Of a stretch of 27,890 bases of DNA, positions 16,871 to 25,331 are shown one piece after another. Each line of letters begins with the position of its first letter. Within the stretch, counting starts at the first letter, position 1. The notes below the pieces were generated by a model, which searched no databases, was not told the DNA's origin, and saw only the letters and a program-made list of their open reading frames with translations. The stretch comes from a virus: positions 1-27,890 of the IMG/VR virus record IMGVR_UViG_3300031603_000023; one strand, 5' to 3'. A program made the translations under genes and the position numbers.

Positions 16871-16887
16871 TTCCGTAGTTATATATA
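16871..16887 (-). promoter_or_regulatory. Promoter-like motif TATATATAACTACGGAA (copy 1)
   Basis: On the minus strand this 17-base string lies in the 76-base gap after the gp5-like gene, about 50 bases before the S1-gene ATG. The same 17 bases occur at 27533-27549 before the 364-aa gene. TATATATA resembles the T4-like late promoter core TATAAATA, and ACTACGGAA would be an extra conserved part. I infer a phage promoter for the leftward operon; no start site has been measured. Confidence 0.55.
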
Positions 16888-16896
16888 TCATTTATT

Positions 16897-17652
16897 TTAA
16901 TCTGCAATTTTCACAATTGCACTGCAAGCCATTGCCTCACCCGCATCAACCAATCCTTTGGCCACGCCGGGGGTTGGAGGAACTTTCGAATCTATCATTG
17001 TTCCTAAGGTTCCTAATAACTGAAAAAGCATGTCACATTTTGTTGCCGGGTGTGAGGCTCCATTACCGATTTTACAGACAGGGGCGTCCATATAATGCTG
17101 CGTATCCGAGAACTGTGTCGTTACTCCCTCTATCATTGTCATCTTACTTGAGCCGCCTTTATGTTCTAAGGTTATGTGCTTAGCCGGATCAATTGTCAGA
17201 TGAGAATCATCAAAAAACACTCGAAGTCCTCCATCTTTTGTATATAGTACCTTTACTTTTTCATCAGAATCCCATAACAGAACCTGGGCATTTTCATAAT
17301 TGTTTCCAACTGACAATTCCTCACGCATTTCCATATTTAAATTTTCTATGACAAAAAACTCAGGAGAATATATATCCCCGGACTCAAAGGTTACCCTCAC
17401 GATTGAAGATTTCTTTGGGCAGCTAAATGATCCGGCACCAAAGTTGCCTCCTCCTCCAAAAATTGTACTCTGGGCCGGAGACGCCCATGGCAATACGTCA
17501 TCATCTAATTCGTCAAACTTTTCGAATACTCGAATTTTAGCCCGGCCTAATTTTTCGGGGTCATTAATATCCACAATTTCCCCCAACCAAACAGTACCAA
17601 CGAGGTCTTCATTTATCACTTTATTTGTAAGATAATTATTGTAATTAGTCAT
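16897..17652 (-). CDS. gp5: Baseplate hub/spike protein, gp5-like OB-fold, without lysozyme
   Basis: A 251-residue protein. Residues about 17-105 form a gp5/gpV-type OB-fold (GTVWLGEIVDINDPEKLGRA, then KIRVFEKFDEL, LPWASPAQ, SIVRVTFESGD, SPEFFVIENLN). A beta-strand-rich stretch at about 120-195 (VLLWDSDEKVKVLYTKDGGL, HLTIDPAKHITLEHKGG) fits the start of a triple-stranded beta-helix needle. The C-terminus (CKIGNGASHPATKCDMLFQL and on) is helical with no lysozyme domain and no PAAR-like tip. The T4 gp5 lysozyme is therefore absent from this protein. The ATG overlaps the previous stop by eight bases, indicating coupled translation. It is the last gene before the promoter-like motif. Confidence 0.82.
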   Translation of the reverse strand: MTNYNNYLTNKVINEDLVGTVWLGEIVDINDPEKLGRAKIRVFEKFDELDDDVLPWASPAQSTIFGGGGNFGAGSFSCPKKSSIVRVTFESGDIYSPEFFVIENLNMEMREELSVGNNYENAQVLLWDSDEKVKVLYTKDGGLRVFFDDSHLTIDPAKHITLEHKGGSSKMTMIEGVTTQFSDTQHYMDAPVCKIGNGASHPATKCDMLFQLLGTLGTMIDSKVPPTPGVAKGLVDAGEAMACSAIVKIAD

Positions 17653-20002
17653 GTATGTTCTTAGGAGTTATTTTTTCATCTATTTTTAATATGTCAAATC
17701 CAACTTGATCCACGGCCCTTGACGGTTCATATCCTGATAAATCAACTTGATCCACGGCCCTTGACGGTTCATATCCTGATAAATCAACTTGATCCACGGC
17801 CCTTGACGGTTCATATCCTGATAAATCAACTTGATCCACGGCCCTTGACGGTTCATATCCTGATAAATCAACTTGATCTACACCTTTAGACGGTTCATAT
17901 CCTGATAAATCAACTTGATCTACACCTTTAGACGGTTCATATCCTGATAAATTAACTTGATCCACACCTTTAGACGGTTCATATCCTGATAAATTAACTT
18001 GATCCACACCTTTAGACGGTTCATATCCTGTCAAATTGACCTGGTCCACACCCTTAACCAGTTCATATGTTGTTAATTTATAATGGTCAATTTTTCCGGA
18101 TGGTGTATAACTTATAGCATTTGTATGTATATTACTTCCGAGGCCTCCTCTACTGATACTGAAATCGTTTTTAGGCGTTGCGTTTTTCCAGTTTCCTGAC
18201 GGACTCTTGCTATTATCAGCAAGAGGATTTTCTCCAATTTTTGCTCGGCGAATATAATTGGCCATCATTTCCTGGTCCTGTAAATGTTTTGTCCATGAGG
18301 CGCCGGCGGCGGATGACCTGGAAATTGTCACCGGAAGTCCACTCCCCGAAGCATGAATTATTTTGGCCCCAAATATATTTTTAAAATTGTTAGGATCAAT
18401 AGGAGGCTTGGTGTAATTTTTACTCTTGTTTTTACCTGTCAATTCATCTTTAATTGCAATACCATATGTGATTAAATCACTTGGATCTGTCAAGTCTAAC
18501 CCTCCGGGATTATAGGGACTTGAAGAAATGTCCATCATTTTTTTCTTCCACGCTTTCTCGGCCTCTGCCAAATAATTCTTTCCAGTTGCCGCTCCCACAA
18601 CACGACTGATATCATTAATGACATCCATGTTTTCTCCAACGATGTCCGGGCCCATACCATATGTCCAGCGTTCCCATTTTGCCGCCATTGTGTCCATAAA
18701 ACCCTTACCAAAAGAGTCGACACTTTTTTTTGCTTCCATTTCGGCATAGGTATCTTGAAGTGTCCCACTTGATGATCCCGGAAAATGCAAAGCTCCGTAA
18801 TTATGTTTCTGTGAGGAATATTTTGATAAGGGCTCTGTACTTTCATCTGGGACCGCACTATGTATCTTTAAATCATCCAATACCCAATTGAAAAAGCCAT
18901 ACTGATTAATCTCATATGCATCTCCGACGTTAATTTTGAACCTCATTGTTGCCGGAGTTGAGACATCCGCATTTGACACGGTTTCAATCCACGGACTGGC
19001 CCCAAATTCAAATTCACAATCCAAACAACGAATGACATGATAGCTTATATCATTCTCTAAATGTTGTATCTCTAAATCCCCCGACACGTTGGTGAAAGGA
19101 GTGCCGGCCCCCTGATTAGGATCATCTGTAAATGCAGAGAAGAAATCATCCACGGCCTTGACACCTGTTGTAGAATCTTTTGATCCTCCATAATATGCAT
19201 CGTCATTTGTCTCCTCAGACTTACCAGCTTGTTTTTCTTCATTCTCTGCTGCAATTCTTTCTGCTTCTGCATTGGTCTGTGTGTTTCCTGCCGCATCATC
19301 TTCACTATATGTTGATTGATCTTCAGGAGGGCCATGTTGTTCACTGGCTTCTCCGGTCTGTGGATCTGTACTCGTAGAATCTGCAGTTTGAGCAATTGGC
19401 TCAGTGAGATCCCAACTACGAAGATTTCGTATTTCCGCTACAATTATATCAACATTAAATCTCCTCTTCTCTACTGGCAACAGATTCCGTTTCCAGACCA
19501 TATCATAGGTTCCCTTCTTGTGTAGATCGGCAAGGAAAGACATTCGCATGTCCATCGATTCCAGACATTCAAACTCCAATACAGACTCGTGTGCCCGAAT
19601 ATTTTTTCCATCTTTCAGGGGTTCCATCAAGGACGCCAGCCCAGAAATTGACTGTATATACCAAGATTTTCGGGTCTGTAAATCCGATAGAACATGATTA
19701 AATTCTTTGATAAATATTGACTCCTGCTGATGCCCAGTCCTTACTAAATAATTTGCAGCCGAATCAATGTCATCAGGTGGCAATAAAAGTCCACACATTG
19801 AAGATGCAGGATCTATAAATCCTCTACCGACTCGGGGTTCATACATTCTGTTAAACCAAAACCTAACCGTAAATCCCATGAATGTTGGGTCTCCCCAGCC
19901 ATCGTCAACAAGATCTCTAAAATTTTGTCCATCACTATTTACTCGACGATTCTGGCCCATACCTAAAAAACCGCGAACTATTCTGTCCTGAGTGTTATTC
20001 AT
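17645..20002 (-). CDS. Large tail-tube/baseplate initiator-like protein with C-terminal repeats
   Basis: A 785-residue protein. Residues about 110-200 (SWYIQSISGLASLMEPLKDG, FECLESMDMRMSFLADLHKK, FNVDIIVAEIRNLR) resemble a tail-tube-type fold as in tube-initiator proteins such as T4 gp48/gp54. The assignment is by pattern and context and is tentative. An acidic low-complexity linker spans about 203-280 (Gln/Glu/Ser/Thr/Asp). Residues 320-480 resume beta-rich structure (HVIRCLDCEFEFG, FKINVGDAYEINQYGFFNW). The final part, about 642-767, is a 14-residue tandem repeat (VDQVDLSGYEPSKG). It lies between the gp27/gpD-like hub gene, which it overlaps by eight bases, and the gp5-like gene. At roughly twice the size of the T4 counterparts it looks expanded by insertions. 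Confidence 0.68.
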   Translation of the reverse strand: MNNTQDRIVRGFLGMGQNRRVNSDGQNFRDLVDDGWGDPTFMGFTVRFWFNRMYEPRVGRGFIDPASSMCGLLLPPDDIDSAANYLVRTGHQQESIFIKEFNHVLSDLQTRKSWYIQSISGLASLMEPLKDGKNIRAHESVLEFECLESMDMRMSFLADLHKKGTYDMVWKRNLLPVEKRRFNVDIIVAEIRNLRSWDLTEPIAQTADSTSTDPQTGEASEQHGPPEDQSTYSEDDAAGNTQTNAEAERIAAENEEKQAGKSEETNDDAYYGGSKDSTTGVKAVDDFFSAFTDDPNQGAGTPFTNVSGDLEIQHLENDISYHVIRCLDCEFEFGASPWIETVSNADVSTPATMRFKINVGDAYEINQYGFFNWVLDDLKIHSAVPDESTEPLSKYSSQKHNYGALHFPGSSSGTLQDTYAEMEAKKSVDSFGKGFMDTMAAKWERWTYGMGPDIVGENMDVINDISRVVGAATGKNYLAEAEKAWKKKMMDISSSPYNPGGLDLTDPSDLITYGIAIKDELTGKNKSKNYTKPPIDPNNFKNIFGAKIIHASGSGLPVTISRSSAAGASWTKHLQDQEMMANYIRRAKIGENPLADNSKSPSGNWKNATPKNDFSISRGGLGSNIHTNAISYTPSGKIDHYKLTTYELVKGVDQVNLTGYEPSKGVDQVNLSGYEPSKGVDQVNLSGYEPSKGVDQVDLSGYEPSKGVDQVDLSGYEPSRAVDQVDLSGYEPSRAVDQVDLSGYEPSRAVDQVDLSGYEPSRAVDQVGFDILKIDEKITPKNIHD
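17701..18078 (-). repeat. Tandem array, 9 units x 42 bases, in-frame
   Basis: Units begin at 17701 and every 42 bases after, nine in all, with no spacers, each encoding 14 residues of consensus VDQVDLSGYEPS[KR][GA]. Units 1-4 (17701-17868, the C-terminal end of the protein) are identical in DNA. Units 5 and 6 are identical to each other. Units 7 and 8 differ slightly and unit 9 is the most diverged. The gradient points to recent expansion from the C-terminal side. Confidence 0.9.
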
Positions 20003-21404
20003 TGTTTGAAATTAATGTTTTTTTCCTTGGTAAATTCTCATCTGGCATGGTCCATTCTCTACGACTAACTGTTATATATTGTGTATATTTTCCGCCATGT
20101 TGTTGATCCGGCTCACTTGCCCCCTTTTGCCACTCAAAATCAATACCTGTTATTATATATTGACCTGTTAAAAACCTATCTAAACCCCAGTCATTATTTG
20201 CAGGATCATCGTCTTGAGTTCCAGCCTCCCTTACACGATTCGGCTCTTGGGAAACTATAAATGTGACAGGGACCACCTGCCCCTTATAAAAATTAAAGTT
20301 CACATTCGGTAAACTTAGTTCCATTTCTAACTTATCCAGGGCAGTATTATTCTGTAAGTTTTGAAATTTAGAATGCTTGAAAAAATTATGGGTGTTGTGA
20401 ATTGGTAAGGCATACTGAATTCCTGCCCATACAGATTTTATCTCTTTTTGATACCAGTCCTCATTTTTTCTTCCCTTCATTACCACCTTCGTCTTCTGTG
20501 AATCCTTAGTAATAACCGGATCAATTTTCCATTGCTTGGACTCCTCCGCAATCTTCTCATAATACTGAAAGTTCCTGCTGTATCCGTTTTTGATGTTCTT
20601 TACCCCCGAAGTATTCACTATAGAAGCCGAGTCAAAATAATAATTGGTAGACATCTGGTCTTTTTCATTACTCAGTAGAATTTCCGACTTCGTGTGTGCA
20701 GTTTTTGAGGCGGCATCAAAATCATTTTTATATACGCCTCGAGTCAGTCCCTTCTTTGGTTCTAATTTATCATCAACTGCTGCCAATGTATTCATATTTA
20801 TAAAAGATAAATTATAATAATAATCAATCCACACCTCATAAAATGAATCATCATCGCTGTATGCATGATTTGCTATTTCCTGTATCCATTGTTTGTATGT
20901 GATGTATGGGGCAATCCATGTCTGTTTGTCATCCATTTTAGCCATAACTTGATTGCTTGAAAATCCAAGTTTCAAATCTTCCGCTATGGAAAGTAAAGCC
21001 TCATATGAACTTTTGTCCTTCTTCGCCTTACAGACATCCGTATATAACATGGGGACTCTCAATACCCCATTTAGTTCTATTTTCATTTTTCCAACTTCAG
21101 AATCTGATGAGGCGTCGGTGTGTATTTGAGTGATATAATAATCGTTCTTGATTGGCTTGAAAGTATCCTCTCGGGACCTAATAAATAAATTTATAAGATC
21201 TCCATCTTTTGGGAAATGCTTTGTAATAAATAATCCAGATCCTGGTTTTATTACCAGGCGTATTGTTGGCAAAAAATCTGTGCATTCTATTTGCAAAAAT
21301 ACAATCTCATCTACTGTAAATGGCCCATATCCGTTAATTTCAATAAACGGATATCCACCACCAATAGATCCTATATTTTTCCCAAGCGGAGCTTTGTCTG
21401 CCAT
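19995..21404 (-). CDS. Baseplate hub protein, gp27/gpD-like (late control D)
   Basis: A 469-residue protein in the size range of hub proteins. The N-terminus is beta-rich (YPFIEINGYGPFTVDEIVFL, then CTDFLPTIRLVIKPGSG, DGDLINLFIRS), matching the first hub domain. Residues about 132-195 hold SYEALLSIAEDLKLGFSSNQ and QWIQEIANHAYSDDDSFYEV, the typical helical step of gpD/gp27-type hubs. The C-terminal section (FYKGQVVPVTFIVSQE, QYIITGIDFEWQKG, YTQYITVSRREWTMP) closes the beta barrel. The hub trimer joins tube and spike, and the gene lies within one gene of the gp5-like spike gene. It overlaps the next gene by eight bases and starts two bases after the previous stop. Confidence 0.72.
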   Translation of the reverse strand: MADKAPLGKNIGSIGGGYPFIEINGYGPFTVDEIVFLQIECTDFLPTIRLVIKPGSGLFITKHFPKDGDLINLFIRSREDTFKPIKNDYYITQIHTDASSDSEVGKMKIELNGVLRVPMLYTDVCKAKKDKSSYEALLSIAEDLKLGFSSNQVMAKMDDKQTWIAPYITYKQWIQEIANHAYSDDDSFYEVWIDYYYNLSFINMNTLAAVDDKLEPKKGLTRGVYKNDFDAASKTAHTKSEILLSNEKDQMSTNYYFDSASIVNTSGVKNIKNGYSRNFQYYEKIAEESKQWKIDPVITKDSQKTKVVMKGRKNEDWYQKEIKSVWAGIQYALPIHNTHNFFKHSKFQNLQNNTALDKLEMELSLPNVNFNFYKGQVVPVTFIVSQEPNRVREAGTQDDDPANNDWGLDRFLTGQYIITGIDFEWQKGASEPDQQHGGKYTQYITVSRREWTMPDENLPRKKTLISNNE

Positions 21405-21406
21405 AC

Positions 21407-21949
21407 TTAACTATTATTTTTAGAGATGTCATTTCCTAAATATACCACCCCACCTATAACAGTCGCTTCTTTGTCTCCTGGCTGTGACAGATTTGGAGGT
21501 AAATACATTGAATTTTCATTTGATATGGATACAGACTTATGTAAATTTTTAACGAACTCATTATACTGTTTTTTTCGTATATCCACATCCTGAGTCTTGT
21601 TCTCGTCCACATATTGGCTACGAATGTCTTTACTGTCTTTGGTTATTGGCTTATCATTTAATTTACTCATTAACCAATTTAACTCCGGAACTGCAATTAA
21701 ATCGTCCTCAGCAATTGAAAAGGGGTTCGATATACCATTGAATTTACAGAGTAGATCCCAATTATCAATATTCCCAAACGCTCTATGACTTATCATATCC
21801 GGGCGCATTTGCATGTCCCCTCCCACATAGAACGCATCTACAATGTAACTCGTCTCTGCGTCGAAACGTAAAGAGGCTGGAGTGAGATCAACAATCTCTT
21901 GGCCATTCTTTGTAATTTTCGGCTTATAATCTAATAAAGTTAGTCTCAT
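21407..21949 (-). CDS. Baseplate wedge protein with LysM-like domain, gp53-like
   Basis: A 180-residue protein. Residues about 50-92 read PDMISHRAFGNIDNWDLLCK, then FNGISNPFSIAEDDLIAVPE. This is the usual LysM/tail-X pattern in which a Trp-containing helix precedes a Pro-rich strand, as in T4 gp53 and P2 gpX. The LysM fold here is likely for binding inside the baseplate rather than for cell wall. The C-terminal third is Lys/Asp-rich and probably extended, ending in a Gly-rich strand (ATVIGGVVYLGND). It lies between the large tail protein at 21965 and the hub gene, as expected for a wedge or hub accessory protein. Confidence 0.65.
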   Translation of the reverse strand: MRLTLLDYKPKITKNGQEIVDLTPASLRFDAETSYIVDAFYVGGDMQMRPDMISHRAFGNIDNWDLLCKFNGISNPFSIAEDDLIAVPELNWLMSKLNDKPITKDSKDIRSQYVDENKTQDVDIRKKQYNEFVKNLHKSVSISNENSMYLPPNLSQPGDKEATVIGGVVYLGNDISKNNS

Positions 21950-21964
21950 AAAAATTTAATTATT

Positions 21965-24736
21965 TTACTTTCCGGATTTGAATCCCATTTTTTGTGACAG
22001 TTCAAATGCCTGTTTCGAAGACTCCCCATACAATTTTCCGGTATTTCGAATCGTGTTGTCTACCGCTCCATCACTGTTGGTTGGAGGAGTTTTACCAATT
22101 CCGGATCCTGCATCTGTACCATCTCTCTTCCAAGAATTGTCAATTTTTGAATTTGATGTCGAACTTGCTGTATTCCATAAATCATCCGCCTGGCCAAATG
22201 GTGCATAATGAAGTCTGCCCTCACCTCTATTGAACATCGATTCTAAATCTCCCTTGTCCCTTGGGCGTGCATGATCTAACTGAATTTCAATTTCCATGTC
22301 CTCAGGAAAATCGTCATTTCCTAACTGATTACTGAAAAGAACCTTTGAATCTGTGACCACCAAATTTCCAATCATTGCTATGGGATTAAATGGATTACCA
22401 ACGGTTAAATGCCATTCTCCAATTGGATCTCCTGTCAACAGAGCCTTAAATTTTAATATGTCCGGACGGTTCTCTTTTGACTTCGATGCCATGAATACGG
22501 AAGATGCCCCTTCTGCAATTTCCTTTAATGCCGCCGCGGGATTGTTCATTAAATCTTTCAATGTCCCTGCAAGGCCGGAGACTGTTGATGTTAGCTGCTC
22601 ACCCATAGAATCAATAAATCCTGTTACGTCTCCGCTATACCATGCATCTTGACCCTTTTTCTTTCCTGGGAACGGATATTGTGGCTTATTTGGAAAATAT
22701 CTGTTCGCTCCACCCCAGAAGTCTGCATTGTTGTATGTCATTGCCAATGAATTTGCAAATATATCCAGCATGGCCGCTTTAGGATTCACTCCACCAATCG
22801 ATTTTAGTGAATAATGAAATTTTAATGTTATTGGGTGGGTGGATTCAATTCCCTGTTCCCTTGCCTTTGTCTTTACAATTGAATTTACGGGACCATATAC
22901 CCTATTGGCATATGCACCGCCGTCATAGGGGTCAAACTTTGCTCTCTGATCATCCCATCCTGAAATGGCACCAAAGTTACCACCGCTTGTTGCAGCACCG
23001 GCAACTCCAAGCCATTTTGAAACTCCTTTGAATGGCCCAGATTCTGAACCCTGCTCTTGACCATTAACTATACTGGTTTCGGATGAAATATCCTTCCAAT
23101 TTAATTTCCACGATACACCAAGTATATCCTGCAGAGGATTTCCTTCAACTTCACCTGCCCAGCATACCATGGTGGAAATTGGCAGGACACTCTTTAATGA
23201 TGTGTCTTGGCCAAATATTCTTCCATTGTCCATTGTCGGCATTGGGTATCTGCGTAAGGTAAGTAAATAGTTATTTGGCACAATTCCAAAATTTTTGGAA
23301 TACAAGAAATCTGTCCATCTATAAATGAACTGTTCTTTGCCCATGAAATTTTCAATGTTCGTCAGGTTTTCAAATGTCGGATCAAGGGCCTCCGTATTCA
23401 CTGCTGTCAATGTATCTTCTATCAAAAATCGTTTGACAATTACAAATCCCTTTGATTTCCAAACTCTTTTAACCTGTGCGTCAATTTTTGCATTGTCGGT
23501 GGTTCTTCTCTTTATCAGTGAGGCCTTGTCCTCGGCCGCCATGTCTCCACCAATGGAACTACCTGTACCATCCTTATTCTTTTGGCAATGCACTTGTAGC
23601 ACCCATAATTTATTCTTTGATCCGGGAGCGTCTGCACATTCCACCCAGCCAAAATAATTATACCAAAAATCCTTGTTATTTGGATCATTTTGCTTAGGGG
23701 AATCCTCGATCTTGTCTACTGTCACCTCCGCCGGATCAAGAAGAGGCTTCCCATCAAACTGCACATCTTTCTTTGTGGCTTCCCAAATTTCCTGATTCTC
23801 ATCTTCCGATTCTACATATAAAGCGGAGGAACTGTCCTCAAAGACATCCTGATTTCCCCCCACACCATACTTTTCCTTGTCCCCCTGACTCAAATATACA
23901 ACGTTTCGACCTCCGCCGTCTTCGCCTTTGCCATAGTCCTTATTATCGATGCTATCCCATCTGACAACAGCTCGACTGAGACCTCCAGTTTTGAAACTAT
24001 GATTCCCCTCATTGTCAAGAAGTAATGAATGATGGTGTTTGCTTGCAACATGGCCAAACCTTATCAATGTATTGACGTTCATTATCGAGGGACTACCTAC
24101 CCATTCTGCACCCTTTGGCATATGATTACCAATCGATTCAGAGTATGTATATGCGTTCCCTAATCTCCAATCCCAAGGGACCTCAAATCCTTTTATTCCG
24201 CCATTTTTTGCATATGACTTTCGAAGAGAATCAAGTTTTTTTGCTGCGTCAGCATTAGTTGCCAAATGGCCACTCCATAGACGATCATTTTTGTCCCCCT
24301 CATCAAACTCAAGTAGGGGAGGCGGAGGCTCCTTTTCTGTTCCCGCGTTATCAACATTCTTGCCGTCCTCTGGGCTACCAGATTCAACCTCTGTATCACG
24401 AGATCCGGGATTCGCTGATTCATAACACGCATCAAATTCAGCATCCAACTTCGTTTGGAGACGTTCTTCTTCAGCTTTAGATTCTGCCTCCAGCTCGTGC
24501 AACTTTTTCATCTCATCAAGCATGGCCTGTTCCTCAGGAGTAAAAGGAACGGTATAATTTTTTCCACTTCTTAGAACCTCAAAGTCCCGCCGTTTATCAA
24601 GGATATCGTTGGATGCCGTATATTTAGATCTTGTTGCTGCTTGAACCGCCTTCATACCTTTATTATATAGGTCAAAACACTTCTGCTCTTCTTCAGTTAA
24701 TTCAATAAATTCAGTTTCTTCAGTTTCTTCACTCAT
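21965..24736 (-). CDS. Very large tail/baseplate protein, probable tube-cap or initiator
   Basis: A 923-residue protein. The first ~160 residues are acidic and coiled-coil-like (EEQKCFDLYNKGMKAVQAAT, AEEERLQTKLDAEFDACYES) with a Pro/Glu-rich linker. Residues about 455-560 contain YRWTDFLYSKNFGIVPNNYL and LTLRRYPMPTMDN, then CWAGEVEGNPLQDILGVSWK. Residues about 630-670 contain ITLKFHYSLKSIGG and MLDIFANSLAMTYNNADFWG. Residues about 770-830 have GEWHLTVGNPFNPIAMIGNL and FPEDMEIEIQLDHARPRDKG. The latter resemble a tail-tube fold, so I suggest tube initiator or cap, uncertain as to T4 homologue. Its ATG overlaps the stop of the 70-aa gene (ATGA). Confidence 0.65.
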   Translation of the reverse strand: MSEETEETEFIELTEEEQKCFDLYNKGMKAVQAATRSKYTASNDILDKRRDFEVLRSGKNYTVPFTPEEQAMLDEMKKLHELEAESKAEEERLQTKLDAEFDACYESANPGSRDTEVESGSPEDGKNVDNAGTEKEPPPPLLEFDEGDKNDRLWSGHLATNADAAKKLDSLRKSYAKNGGIKGFEVPWDWRLGNAYTYSESIGNHMPKGAEWVGSPSIMNVNTLIRFGHVASKHHHSLLLDNEGNHSFKTGGLSRAVVRWDSIDNKDYGKGEDGGGRNVVYLSQGDKEKYGVGGNQDVFEDSSSALYVESEDENQEIWEATKKDVQFDGKPLLDPAEVTVDKIEDSPKQNDPNNKDFWYNYFGWVECADAPGSKNKLWVLQVHCQKNKDGTGSSIGGDMAAEDKASLIKRRTTDNAKIDAQVKRVWKSKGFVIVKRFLIEDTLTAVNTEALDPTFENLTNIENFMGKEQFIYRWTDFLYSKNFGIVPNNYLLTLRRYPMPTMDNGRIFGQDTSLKSVLPISTMVCWAGEVEGNPLQDILGVSWKLNWKDISSETSIVNGQEQGSESGPFKGVSKWLGVAGAATSGGNFGAISGWDDQRAKFDPYDGGAYANRVYGPVNSIVKTKAREQGIESTHPITLKFHYSLKSIGGVNPKAAMLDIFANSLAMTYNNADFWGGANRYFPNKPQYPFPGKKKGQDAWYSGDVTGFIDSMGEQLTSTVSGLAGTLKDLMNNPAAALKEIAEGASSVFMASKSKENRPDILKFKALLTGDPIGEWHLTVGNPFNPIAMIGNLVVTDSKVLFSNQLGNDDFPEDMEIEIQLDHARPRDKGDLESMFNRGEGRLHYAPFGQADDLWNTASSTSNSKIDNSWKRDGTDAGSGIGKTPPTNSDGAVDNTIRNTGKLYGESSKQAFELSQKMGFKSGK

Positions 24737-24945
24737 ACAATTTTATTCTTTTTAATCAGTTTTTTCATCCGACTCAACTCAGGATCATATTCCCACTTTG
24801 CCATTTTATATTTCTGTTTATATGTATTCAATTCAACCAATATTCTGGCCTTCTGGGCAGGAGTTGTTGCATTGTCAAAGTCCTGTTGATACTTATCAAT
24901 CATCCTGGAGATTGATTCGATGTCTGTATCTTTGTTAATTTTCAT
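24733..24945 (-). CDS. Small helical protein, unknown
   Basis: A 70-residue, Lys-rich protein (MKINKDTDIESISRMIDKYQ onward) predicted from composition to be nearly all helix, with a coiled-coil-like middle (QQDFDNATTPAQKARILVEL). Its TGA overlaps the ATG of the 923-aa tail gene (ATGA), so its translation is coupled to that gene. It may be a small assembly factor for the large tail protein. No family recognised. Confidence 0.7.
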   Translation of the reverse strand: MKINKDTDIESISRMIDKYQQDFDNATTPAQKARILVELNTYKQKYKMAKWEYDPELSRMKKLIKKNKIV

Positions 24946-24957
24946 ATGATTATGTTT

Positions 24958-25323
24958 TTAAATTACATCACTAAAGAATTTATAAATCTTGCCATCCAAA
25001 ACTTGTTCGTAATCGACCAATATAAATTTCTCAATAAAAATGTCGTTTTCTCGGAAATACGTTTGTAGCTGAAAAATTACTTCTCTATCCAATACATCCA
25101 CAATATACAACAGAGAATTAAATCTCTTGCTATTATGTATTGACCTGAATTTCTTCATGATCTCCTGCATTAATATATATCCTTCGAATGGATCTTCTTT
25201 GTATTTATCAAATGCCGCAGCTTCAGCAATGGCCGGAACATCCAGCACCGCCAAAGAATCTGTCAATATCTTATAATTCTTCTTTATAGATTCTCTCGAA
25301 TCTTGACTGAGGAAAACTTTCAT
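24958..25323 (-). CDS. Small protein of unknown function in the tail operon
   Basis: The frame opens at 25392, but the stretch 25323-25392 lies over the end of the preceding gene and looks like its shadow. The ATG at 25323, nine bases after that stop, gives a 121-residue protein (MKVFLSQDSRESIKKNYKIL onward) and is my preferred start, although no clear ribosome-binding site precedes either ATG. The protein is mixed alpha/beta in pattern (SLLYIVDVLDREVIFQLQTY, FIEKFILVDYEQVLDGKIYK). Family not recognised. It ends 12 bases before the 70-aa gene. Confidence 0.68.
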   Translation of the reverse strand: MKVFLSQDSRESIKKNYKILTDSLAVLDVPAIAEAAAFDKYKEDPFEGYILMQEIMKKFRSIHNSKRFNSLLYIVDVLDREVIFQLQTYFRENDIFIEKFILVDYEQVLDGKIYKFFSDVI

Positions 25324-25331
25324 GTTATGGG

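Noticed and set aside
16821-16896. Rho-independent terminator after the gp5-like gene
   Set aside because: T/A tracts are present but I find no GC-containing stem; the gap is better explained by the promoter-like motif.
16707-17183. Plus-strand 158-codon open frame
   Set aside because: It runs antisense to the gp5-like and S1 genes and over the promoter gap, with no ribosome-binding site or recognisable domain; it is a shadow frame.
17701-18078. CRISPR array
   Set aside because: Units are contiguous 42-base in-frame coding repeats with no spacers and no cas genes nearby.
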